The position numbers were made by a program, and so were the translations under genes. A DNA stretch of 64,000 nt from Gamarada debralockiae (Eukaryota > Ascomycota > Leotiomycetes > Helotiales > Hyphodiscaceae): contig NXFV01000242.1 of NCBI GenBank assembly GCA_002803225.1, forward strand, positions 62,001 to 126,000, read 5' to 3'. This document shows positions 45,806-55,639 of this stretch, piece by piece (position 1 is the first letter of the stretch; every line of letters starts with the position of its first letter). Below the pieces are notes generated by a model that saw only the letters and a program-made list of their open reading frames with translations, was not told the origin of the DNA and did no database searches.

Positions 45806-46640
45806 ATGGTGCGTGGGGCTGGATAATATAGGGTGTTTCTGGTTGTACTTCTAGGCTTCATGTGATATAGTCAGATCGAACGATACCTATTGAGGCCCTC
45901 TTGCTGCAATCTTCAATCTTCTTCGAGTTCTTTAGCGACCTCTGTAGGAAGCTTTTGTGTTACGGAGATCCTGCGAGTACCATCCCACAAAATGTTCGCC
46001 GACCTTTGCTCACCGAGTACCGAAAAGTGCTAAATTTCAGGGACCACGAAAAAGCTACTAAAATTAGCTCTGCTTAAATAGCCAGCAATACATATGAGCC
46101 GTATATTAATTAGAAACTTCAGGGATGATCTGTATTGGTGAAGGATCTATTGGAATACGAACCCAGGAAGTAACTCAGGCGACAGTTTTTGGATTGTGAA
46201 TGATGATCGGCCATATTGTGAATTTCATAGAAACGAGACTGTTCTTTATCTGTAAAGTACTTGAAGAGAAAACTCTGATATAGACCTCCAAAGAGCTCAC
46301 TGGCATGGTATTCTCGGGGCTTCTCTTTCTCATCTAGGTGCTACCAAGGGATATAATCTGAGGGAGGTAAAAGGGAGAAACGTCCCACAAGACTTCCTCT
46401 TCCAAGCCATAAAAGCTGAACAAGAGCTATTCGTGCGTGCCCTCAATACACTTTCTTCGACTGCTGGTCGAGCATAGCTTTCTCTGCCTGAAGCTCCTCC
46501 TAAGTAGAGCCTCAGTATCTGGGGAAGGATACCTATGTTCTGTCCACCTTGACGTTCCAATCTCGTCTCCATCCTGAATCAGAGGTCTGCGACTGATGGG
46601 CCCTCCCAGTTTTCTAGAGTGCCTCTTGGTTCCAACCACC
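45806..46640. other. Intergenic, convergent 3' flanks
   Basis: Between the stops of pdb1 and the C2H2 protein. AT-rich around 46.0-46.1 kb. No gene or repeat was recognised. Confidence 0.5.
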
Positions 46641-47252
46641 TCAATCCGTAGGATGCCTCGGGTCATACATCTCATAACCCTCATCCTCAGTATCACTCTC
46701 CACCTGCCATCCCTCCTCCAACACCTTAACCCCACTCCCCCCTTTCCTAACTCCCTCATCAACCTTCTCCTCCTCTGCCTTTCCCTCACCATCAGCAGGC
46801 GCAAAAGCGCTCTTAAACCCTGCTTTCTTAAAACCAGCCTTCTTGAACCCCGCCCCCCCTCCACCACTTGCCCCAGCTTCTCCACCAATCTTAATCGATA
46901 TCAATCCACTTTGTGAGTTGGCTTTGGCTTCTGCTTTTCGGGCTTTGGTGGAGGCCATCGGATCGCGCGTCAGTTGACGCATATCTTTTAGTCGTTGTTT
47001 GTGCGAGTGGTCGTAGGAAGAGAGATGCGCTTCGTATTCGTTCATTCGGGCGTAGCCTTTACTGCAAAGTTCACCTAGAGTTGTTAGTTTAAGGGGCAGA
47101 GGAGATAGGAAGAGGAGGGAGGCACAGTAGAATGATTTTACTGCTTCTCGAGCGGAGTCTGTTTTGGGTGCTGGGTTTGTAAAGCCGCGCTGTAGAGCTG
47201 ATCAGAAAAATTGAAAATACTTGGGACAATTTTGGGGTCTTACTGGAGGCAT
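46641..47252 (-). CDS. Small single C2H2 zinc-finger protein (GPATCH8/ZNF804-like finger)
   Basis: Exons 47252-47244 (MPP), 47189-47126 and 47074-46641 sum to 168 codons plus stop. The second intron has a GTGCCT donor, which is unusual but the only one keeping the finger intact. The finger is FYCELCSKGYARMNEYEAHL followed by SSYDHSHKQRLKDMRQLTRD, a C-x2-C-x12-H-x5-H pattern shared with GPATCH8- and ZNF804-type proteins. Lys/Gly-rich repeats (AGFKKAGFKKAGFKSAF) and an acidic tail (VESDTEDEGYEMYDPRHP) follow. It is likely a nuclear RNA-processing factor by family. The first exon of nine bases would be missed by simple gene finding. Confidence 0.75.
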
Positions 47253-47442
47253 CTTGGCGGTATTTTTAGAACGGCAAGTGTGAAGGATGAAGCTGGCTTG
47301 GTACTTTGAAGAAAAATGCTGGAGGTTGTCAGAAAATAAGGTATGGTCAAAGCGTTATGCTTAAACAGGAGCAACCAACTTCGAGTTTGTTGACAATCTT
47401 GCATTCAAGTCTTTACGGTTAAGTAGATTGACAGCTTCCAGT

Positions 47443-48426
47443 ATGGAGCGTCAAAATCCTGATGCTTCCGCATCGCAGGATACTCTGAGATCGCTTCAAA
47501 TGGTAGATCCTGCGCCATTACCTGACGGCGAATCGCGCAGAAACTCTCTATATACGACCGCGCCGGAGAACCTCAAAACCCCCTCGAAAGCGTCCATGTT
47601 TGGATCTTCTCTAGGCCTCAGTGGAAGTGGGCATAATTCCGTCTGGTACCGTACGTTCTATTTGCCTTAAAACTCTAATACTGTAGGTAACCAATACTCA
47701 GTAACACGCCTCCAACGCTACTCCTCCTACGTCTTCGGAATCTACGCAACCTTCCACATAACCAATACTTCGATAATACCGCTCATAACCCGCTCAGTCC
47801 CAGCCTCCGAAACCTACCTCCTCCTCACGCGACCCTACTACCAATCCTTCCCCCTCGAACCCCTCCTCGTCACCATCCCAATCACAACGCACATCCTGGC
47901 AGGCCTAGCTCTGCGCATACACAGGCGCAATACGAATCTAACCCGCTACGGCGCCTCCAACCTCCCAATATCAAAGCGCTTTGAGTCGCGAGTGAAGATC
48001 TGGCCTGCGGTATCATGGTCCAGTCTCTCGGGCTATGTCCTTGCGCCGATAGTGCTAGGCCATGCGTTCGTGAATCGCATTTTGCCTTGGATCTATGAAG
48101 GTGGTTCTTCAGGTGTGGGATTAGGCTTTGTCAGTCATGGCTTTGCGAAACATCCTGTTATTGCGTGGGGAGGGTATGTGGCGTTGATTGGGATCGGTGC
48201 GGGCCATTTTGTTTGGGGAATTGCGAGGTGGACCGGGTGGATGCCTGTGGGGAATGATAAGAAGGCTAAGAGGAGGTGGTGGACTATTAATGGGATTGCT
48301 GCAAGTGTTATGGCTTTGTGGATGGCTGGGGGACTTGGGGTTGTGGGGAGAGGTGGGTTGGCTGATGGGTGGGTGGGAAAGGGGTATGATACGTTATATT
48401 CCAAGATACCTTTGATGAAGTTATAA
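47443..48426 (+). CDS. mcp1: Mitochondrial membrane protein Mcp1 (DUF1691)
   Basis: Exons 47443-47650 and 47702-48426 join in phase to 310 codons. After a Ser-rich N-terminus the first conserved segment is LTRLQRYSSYVFGIYATFHI, followed by further helices (PLLVTIPITTHILAGLALRI, WSSLSGYVLAPIVLGHAFV, GGYVALIGIGAGHFVWG, GIAASVMALWMAGGLGVVG). This is the Mcp1 family: a mitochondrial outer-membrane protein that suppresses ERMES defects and works with Vps13 in lipid transfer at the vacuole-mitochondrion contact. About five membrane segments are visible. The ATG at 47443 is used; a TTG upstream in frame is ignored. Confidence 0.88.
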
Positions 48427-48577
48427 TGAGGGTAGAGCTGGGCACGTTATCACGCATAGCTGGGAGTTTGGTTGACTTGCATGATTTCTTAGAATAGCGA
48501 CGAATATGGACATAAACACCGCTGGGTACATGAGAAGATGAATACAGGAAATGCATTAGCAGACAAAAAAAACCTAT

Positions 48578-50740
48578 CTAGGCAGTCCTTGAGATCGAGT
48601 GAGCTCGGTTTATCTCTTGAAATTCTTGGTGGGGCGAGCGTTCGGACTGGCCTTCAAATCCACGAATAGCTCTTTCTTCTGCGCCTTGATTGAGATCACT
48701 TACATTCTTGGACGCGGTAGTCTCCGTCTTCTCAAGCCTAGAAGAGTCAAGTCGACGCTTTCTGCTTCTCCCGTGAAGTCCTGCATCCACGTCATCATCT
48801 TCAGCAGTCCTGAAGAATGATTTGATGACCTTCTTGTCCTTTGGACTCTCCTTCACACTTGGTCCTGTGGCTGCTTCGTCCTCCGCTTTAATAGGATAGG
48901 ACGACCTACAAGATTTTCTGGCAGTCGGTCTGGGTCAAGGCGAATACCAAAAGGTACTCCTTCCCTCATTTCTGTTTTTCGTCTCACTGAATTAAAATCG
49001 ACTGGTGAAATCCTACCCTTGTTGCCTTGGTAGTCCATTGTCTTAGTGATATTGCAAAGGGGCCTGGTATAATACGAATGATCTCGTCTTCGAAGAATTC
49101 GGTGTCACCTTTCGTTTCTACAGCCGAGTAGGCTTTGTTCAGTGAAGTCAACGTAATAGTTCGCTCGTTATCATCTTCCCACTCTATGATTCGCCTTCCC
49201 CCCACCATCTGTCTCCAGCCCCCACGCTCCTGCGGCGGACTTGAGTTCTTTCAATGCGGACTGCTGGGAACTTTAATGTCGGGAAGCATTGGGAGTTGAT
49301 CCGGCAGACCCCAAGTTGATTCAATCAGCAGCTGAAGGCGACGAGAGGCAACCTGCCCCACGGTCCCTCCTATATTGTTGACTTTCTTTACCCAAGGAGT
49401 ACCATCATTTTCTTGCCATCCAAACCGAGGAGGAAGATTCCGTTGTTGACTTGGAAATGGTCGATGACGAATTAGTTGTTGTTTACCTCGACTCCTACCT
49501 TGTCGGTTCCATGTATGGCTCGGTAAAATTCCAAAGGGTGTTAGTACGCCCCGATTGTCCCAGTGCTGGCTTCGTGTCCGGATCTTCTTTACACTCTATC
49601 TTTGTTTTCGTTTTGGTCGTGGGGTTTTCAACTTTGACTTCGATAGAGTCGTCTTGGCCCGGGGAGTCGGCGCTAGATAGTGAAGCTCGATCTTCTTCAA
49701 GCAACTTTCTGGCATATTCCATTTATCTACGTTGTTGCAAGCTGTCACATACCTGCATCCCTTCGCTTTGTTGAATGCAGGGGAGTAGTGTCTCTGACGA
49801 AATGGCCTGTTAGCACATCGAGATAATCCTTGTCCGGTTCATGGGTCTTTCTGCTGTCATTCGTGACCATCCAGACGCCAGTTGCTACATCTTCATGAAC
49901 ACGGCATCCTAAGTTCCAGCCTTGAACAACTTATCGACGGTCTGCATCAGGTTTCTTCTCAATTCTAAATCCCTCCCAATGATTTAAACAGATGATGTCT
50001 TCGTCACCATTATCCTGGTACTGAATGAGTGTCAATACTCCGTGCTATCGTAAGATTACTTCGAGATATTACTTACATGTTCACGGTTAGATGCATGATC
50101 GTTTCAAACCTAGGTGATTGGTGGAGCAGGATTTAGCTTGTCTGCAGCCTTCAAACTAGCTGTAGGCTGCCCGGCATCAAGCTGGATGGAGGTCTTTTTC
50201 ACAAAATCTGTACTCCAAGTCTTTGTCTCCTTGTTAAACTGGCATCGCCAGCCTTGAATGATAAAACCAACGATGAGGTTAGTTCTAAGCACCTCGTTCG
50301 CAACCTGTGAAAGCAACAAATCTGCTCCGAAGACAGGTTGTCGATATGTAGTGGACCTGCTCGAATCTCATTTCTTGCGTCTTCGTCCACATTCCCATCT
50401 TTGTCAGTTAGGTAACTGTTTGCTGATGGTGCATCAGCTCTTCCACCTTGGCTTTGTACTTATCACTTTTCATCAGTTGACGAATTGTTTCTGCGTGGTG
50501 TGTTTTATCTTTTCTCCAGGTTGCTTCATGGTCTCGCGGGCATCTCTGAAGCTTTTCCAGAGTGCCCGGATTCCGCACTGATTCGATCCTCCACTCGTTT
50601 TCATTGGGCCAACGCCCATCGCGAGCCACGGTAGCAGGGCATTGTAGCCTTCGTCGCTGGCTCTTCCGAGAGGGACCATTATACCGGGATTTGGAGGACA
50701 GGGGGGAACTGAACTTGGAAAAGATACGATTAGGATCGAT
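48578..50740 (-). pseudogene. Decayed member of an unnamed CGI-motif gene family (copy B)
   Basis: Reading downward on the minus strand, homology to copy A (55.2-53.2 kb) runs end to end but jumps frames. In order: YNALLPWLAMGVGPMKTSGG and SNQCGIRALWKSF (50.6 kb), KYKAKVEELMHHQQTVT (50.45), DNLSSEQI then LLLSQVANEVLRTN one base out of phase (50.32), then NHWEGF ending at an in-frame TAA (about 49.93). Next come LDVLTGHFVRD (49.82), QLLIESTWGLPDQLPMLPDI (49.3), GLETDGGGKAN in another frame (49.22), EWEDDNERTITL (49.17), and a charged tail with HGRSRKRRLDSS (48.75). The Cys in CGI resembles the nucleophile of papain-fold peptidases, but that is only a guess. At least three frame breaks plus the TAA make it non-functional as read. 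Confidence 0.6.
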
Positions 50741-50913
50741 GTTCCCGAAATAGGCTGTAAGAAGAGGGGTGGGAATAATTTGAAGGCCGAGAAGGAGGCG
50801 GGGAGCTACTTTCTTAGTAATCTTCGACAAAACCTGACCGACTTCACTTTGCATGTATCGCTGCTCTGTTCAGGCGCTACTCACCCTCGCCTCACCCTCC
50901 GCTCAGGTCGCTT

Positions 50914-51441
50914 ATGTGCTTATGCTCTGCTCCCCCGTGCTCGGTCATGTTTCTAATCTCGCCTTCAGTGACTGATCATTCTTTGGTTCTGTCTTGCGAA
51001 TATTGTCAACTTTACAAGACTACCAGAATTGTTTTACTAATTTGTCTCATGCTTTCGGTAATCCTCCCGGGTGGATGTTTGGAGTGGGAAAGCATACCAA
51101 GCGATGTATTTCTGCCCATCCGATATGTATGTCTTGCTGACAGCATCTACAGCAAAGCCAATGAGTTTGCGATTTCTTTGAAAGCACCCACGCCTCGTCT
51201 TGAACCCTTCGACATATCCCGTTACAGGACCCAGTGGCCGCTAGTCGTTAGCTCCAAATCTACCAGAAACATTTCATTTCCCGCAGGGTTATTAATACCA
51301 TTAACGTCCTCGAGAAGAAAAACTCAAGGGTGCTTAGAAGGGAATGTCTGCGCAACTGTCAGACATTCCGATATTGGGGTCCGTCTCACCGTTGAGTGGT
51401 CGTACAAGAATGAAAATAAAATCATGACAGGCTGGGGATAG
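50914..51441 (+). other. Unassigned 175-codon open frame
   Basis: An open frame of 175 codons on the plus strand, starting MCLCSAPPCSVMFLISPSVT. It has a hydrophobic stretch (IVLLICLMLSVILPGGCLEW) and otherwise no motif. It sits between copy B and the small secreted protein gene in a decaying region. Length alone makes it worth noting; chance is the likelier explanation. Confidence 0.15.
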
Positions 51442-51943
51442 TGAGAATTTGGATAATCTAGCCCTTATCCGCTTCCTGAAGTCTGCTCTATGTGGGAGAG
51501 GAGATGCCCGCATGAAGAGATGACGTGTATATTTCGCAAAGCATCACCGACAGGAAGACCTCTCCCGTGCCCGGAGTTAATTCTTCTATAAGACATAAGC
51601 GCTAACAACGAAGTGAGATGGATTGTTAGTCCAGTCTACTGTAGTTGCTTACTACTATAGGAAAACAGTAAAGTGAGCAGAGGTATGCTATACATGCTTG
51701 AACAGCGTTGAATTGGTTGATTATGGTTACACTACTCAGTTATTTGGAATTAGCGAAGCTACGTTGCGTATATCAGGAATAATAATCCCAAATCATTATT
51801 CTATATAACTTCTGTTATAGCAATCTTATTATTATTTACTTACATAAACCCTTTGTCCTTTCATTTAAATGACTTTTTCATAACAGAATCAAATAGCCAT
51901 TCTTATCTCTTTAGACTTCAACGAAAACAAAAGATTTCTAACT
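51442..51943. other. Intergenic, AT-rich
   Basis: AT-rich sequence upstream of the secreted protein gene, including its promoter. No gene is recognised. Confidence 0.45.
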
Positions 51944-52367
51944 ATGCGTTTTTCAATCCTTGCTTCCTTTACGATTTATGCCGCTATCGTCATGGCCGCT
52001 GTTACTCCTATAGAGGAACGCCAGGTGTCCTGCGTCGTTGACGGGCAGACGGTATTTGGTGATTGTGAGTGTGGCTGCAATATTGTCAGCACTGGAGTCG
52101 AGACCCCGCCATTATGTGAAGGCAACGGGGTCGCGCCTTGCACTGATTGCGCCGTTGTAAGTTTCATGTCCCGGGAAATTTTCTTTTGCGTAGGGAGGAA
52201 AGAGAGAAAAGTAACAACGTTAGTCCTTTTTCGGTGGCCCCGGCCCGTTCAGCAACGAAATCTGCTGCACAACTGGTTGCATCTCTGGCACCTTCCCAAA
52301 CTCTGAATGTGTAGGTTATATATATTATACCCAAATTCTCCAGGATCCAACAGTTAATTGGTTATAG
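51944..52367 (+). CDS. Small secreted cysteine-rich protein (candidate effector)
   Basis: Exons 51944-52156 and 52224-52367 join in phase to 118 codons. Residues 1-19 (MRFSILASFTIYAAIVMAA) are a signal peptide, then TPIEERQ with a possible Kex2-like site. The mature part has eleven cysteines in a dense pattern: SCVVDGQTVFGDCECGCN, then LCEGNGVAPCTDCAV, then EICCTTGCISGTF and SEC. There are no other motifs. Size, secretion signal and cysteine density fit the class of fungal small secreted proteins, some of which act on hosts or competitors. A further intron from 52311 is possible and would change only the last residues. The 3' end meets a short minus-strand frame (MPPKGKKAAPKRV, 52560). Confidence 0.65.
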
Positions 52368-53198
52368 GTGTGTTAAAACTGCAGAGGGACGTGTTGCGAC
52401 CTAGATCGGGATAAGGAGGGTGTGATCTAAGGTGGTTCAGGGGGAAACCATAGAATATATAGGACTGTCGATCGCAACTTGCTGGCTCCGCTTGTGGTTC
52501 ATGCACTTCCGGTATTGGGTCGACTCTCTTGGGTGCTGCCTTCTTTCCCTTTGGTGGCATGGCCGCTCCCGTTGATATCTTTTTAAGGCAAATGTAAAGA
52601 GAAACGAATGTTTTCGGCAGAATTGTGAAGTAGTTTCTAGTGCCGAGAACGATACGCGCGAGATGCGTGATAGGAAATCAAAGATTGCCCTTTTGAAGTG
52701 GTTCCATGTTGAAAGAAGACGAATCGGAGCGTTGACAAAGAACTTGAAAGATTTGTGCTTCTAAAGTGACACCTTCCCCACACTATTAAAGAATATTTAC
52801 TTCAAAGTCAGCGGTCTCTCGCTTATGGAGTTGTTTGACGCAAACGGCGACCATAATGCAAGTTGTGTGGGTGCTTTTGGGAAATGTCCATTCAGGATTG
52901 AAGAAACGCAATATCGGTTTTTGTGACCACTCAAGTTATCGTACGGAAGTCGAAAATTTGAAGTATAAAATACAAGCACACAATCTAAAGCTATACGCAG
53001 TTTTGATTCTCTCTGCTGGTCCCATACATCCTCTGATTTACTTTCCAGCTTTGATTTCGTAGCTATAAATAGTCCAGCCGCATCTGATCGCTGACTGTAA
53101 TTCACCTCCTGCTTCTAGGGCTTGTTGAAGATCAGCACTTGGAACGGACATATCATGACCCAATAAATGGTTCTTCTCTTCTACCGCGAAAAGCTCTT
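52368..53198. other. Intergenic / decayed sequence
   Basis: A minus-strand frame starting at 52560 (MPPKGKKAAPKRVDPIPEVH) has the Lys/Pro-rich look of the N-terminus of copy A (MALKRKRGPKPPRPDPVFTG), so it may be a third N-terminal stub of the same family. The rest has no readable gene. Confidence 0.3.
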
Positions 53199-55227
53199 TT
53201 ACCTCTTTGCCTTTCTCGGTCTTTTCACCGGAGGCAACTTCCTAAGTTCATCTTCATCGCCTGTCGTGCTCAAATTTGCGCCTCTTCTTCTTCGGGTCCG
53301 TTTTATCGTCGTCATAATGCTCATCCCGATCATGCTTTCTGCCCCCTCCATCGGTATCTCCTTGGTTGGAAATGGGAGGTCTGAAAGGGGGATCAATCCA
53401 CTCAAGATCTCTTGTGAGAACTTCGGCTTTCTTTCCTTCGTAATCAGTGACCCGACTTATTTTCCTCTAGCTCTCATCGTATATACTATCTCCCCCTTGA
53501 GAAGGCCCGCGCTATCACCAGTTCTAGCCACAATGTTTTCCCTCACCCTTTGCCGAGGAAGATAAGTAGTCCTATCATCCTCGTATTTCTGGACCTTGAA
53601 CATATCTGCCTTTCCCCCGTGCACTGAAAACCCAAGCGTGGTACAATGTACCTTCACGGTGGCGATGGTATCCAGAGGCATGAGCATAAAGTCCGGAAGA
53701 ATAGGAAGCTGTTTAGATAGACTTCAAAGTCTGTTGAGAAGTTGCAAGCTCGTCAAATGAATATCTCCTTCCCTTCCTTCAATATTTCTGGTGAATCGCT
53801 GTGCTTCAACTCTTTTGTCCTGGTCGAGAAAGAACTCGCCCAATGTAAAGCCGAAGGCGTCGACGAATACAGGGTTGGTTTTCTTCACGACCTTATCTGA
53901 GGAAAGGATACCACGAAAGATTCCGAACTCGGCTAGAAAACTGTTCCTTACGTAGTTTACGGCGTATTTAGCTACATCGTCGGCAACATTGTGTTTGTGG
54001 CCGAGAGGGTTCGAGGCTCTTGAGTCCAACTCGATTTTCCGCAGTTTTGCCTCCGAGATAAGTCCTTCCCCAGTTTCATTAGGAAAGTCGTTAGTCAACA
54101 TATCATCGCTGTTGGATACTTTAATGTACCTCCAGCCTCTCGGAGTTACAACGTTCTCTGGAACTTCATCGTCGTCTCTGACGAAGTGGCCCGCCCTAAT
54201 GTTCAAGTGGTCCTCCTCACCACCAGAGTTCTCTAAAACTACCCAGACTCCTAGGCCCCCATACATTTCTACATGTTCTCCAGTATTCCAGTTTGAACAA
54301 TTTGACTGCGAGCTACGTCCTCGTCCCTAGCCCTAGATGTGGTTGGCACATAGCCTTCCCACTTCCTTGAACTAGCCTTGTCAAACGAGATAGAAAGAGG
54401 GCCCGCGAGCAATGTTTAGTGAAAACGCGAAGAAGAAGGGGACTTCAGTAGATGTGCAAGTCTTGACAGACCTGGGATGCGCTCTCAAACTCTCACTATC
54501 TCGCTCGGTACGTGTGTGAAAAGGAGATTCGAAACCTTAGAAACGTAATCTTACAAGTACTTACATGAGCTAACCCACCGTCACCTTCATTGTGAGCTGG
54601 GGCTCTGACGTGCCTGTTATTGTTTTGAATAAAATAACAGGTGCTCCTGGAACAGTGCCTTCGTTCACCCGTGCAGTCGTCTCGAGATGGTAATCATTAT
54701 CATACTCCCCTTCTTCACGTCCCGCCGAACATGAAAACCCTCTGACTTGACCCAACCTGAAGTTCATCCCTAGATTTTGGTGGGCTTCTTGTAGGAGGAG
54801 ATCTAATTGATCTTCTTTGAGGTTGCTTTTTCTAAAGAGGTTGTCCCGCACCGCGGCGGAAGCACTATCCTTCCCTTTCTTGTCCTCTTCCGTAACGGTA
54901 CCTGGAGGGAATGCAACGTTAAGTGCCGCCTGAACTTTGGCTTCGTGTTCGGAACCTGTGAGCCACTGTTAAAAGGTCTTCAGATTTAGCTTGCTTGAAT
55001 CAATGCCGTTCAGCTTGAGAGCATGGGTGGTTGCTTTGAGACTGATGAACGAGTGCGTTGATTCCACATATGTTCCCAGCCCCAGAAGTAGCGAGTGGCA
55101 TAAAATCTATCGCGAGGTAGGGGTTCAAGTAGTTTCGTACGATCGATGGAGATCCAAACACCTTCTGGCCGGTGAAGACGGGATCAGGCCTTGGGGGCTT
55201 TGGTCCTCTTTTCCGCTTGAGTGCCAT
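53199..55227 (-). pseudogene. Decayed member of an unnamed CGI-motif gene family (copy A)
   Basis: Starts MALKRKRGPKPPRPDPVFTG, then VRNYLNPYLAIDFMPLATSG and GNICGINALVHQ. The frame then slips one base, near 55045, into SLKATTHALKLNGIDSSKLN. A GT-AG intron ends before WLTGSEHEAKVQAALNVAF (54.96 kb), and the exon continues to LDLLLQEAHQNLGMNFRLGQ. Further down, NIRAGHFVRDDDEVPEN and GWRYIKVSNSDDM lead to LLNRL. A TGA at 53726-53724 stands exactly where copy B has TGG (Trp), and then SKQLPILPDF resumes in frame. A TAA at 53459-53457 interrupts the tail, which ends KRPRKAKR. Function is unknown; the CGI cysteine may be catalytic. One frameshift and two stops mark it as a pseudogene. Confidence 0.65.
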
Positions 55228-55639
55228 GGTGACAAGAGGACTTGCTGTGCTTACGCAGAGCTGAAATTGCTAAATTTTGAGCTGAATATCAAAAATTATA
55301 GAGTATCGTCTTTGAGGAATCTCTATAGTATTAACTTGAGAGTCTGGATCAAGAAAAGGAGGCGGGGACTAGACAGCCAACTTTTCTCTAGGAACAAGGA
55401 AATATTATGGAATTAACATTAAGAGAGATTTAAGCACTAATGAGGACCCTATGCGAGGTGGTAACAATCAATAGAAATTAACAGTGGTCAATAGTCGTTA
55501 ATTTCTAAGCTGAATAAAGGAAAGTATTTTAAAGCAAGAGGTTTCTAAGTGAAACTACGGTCGAGTATATTCTATCGTTAAGTATATAAGGAAGTCGGGC
55601 AGTGAGGTGGTGGGCGGGGAGGAGGGATCCTAGGAAAAA
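55228..55639. other. Intergenic, AT-rich
   Basis: Lies upstream of copy A and downstream of the HET pseudogene. AT-rich, with no readable gene. Confidence 0.45.

Noticed and set aside
46427..46916. Open frames of 153 (-) and 106 (+) codons at 46.4-46.9 kb
   Set aside because: Shadows of the C2H2 protein's low-complexity Lys/Gly and acidic coding sequence.
52797..53105. Minus-strand open frame of 102 codons beside copy A
   Set aside because: No similarity to the corresponding part of copy B and no motif; treated as chance.
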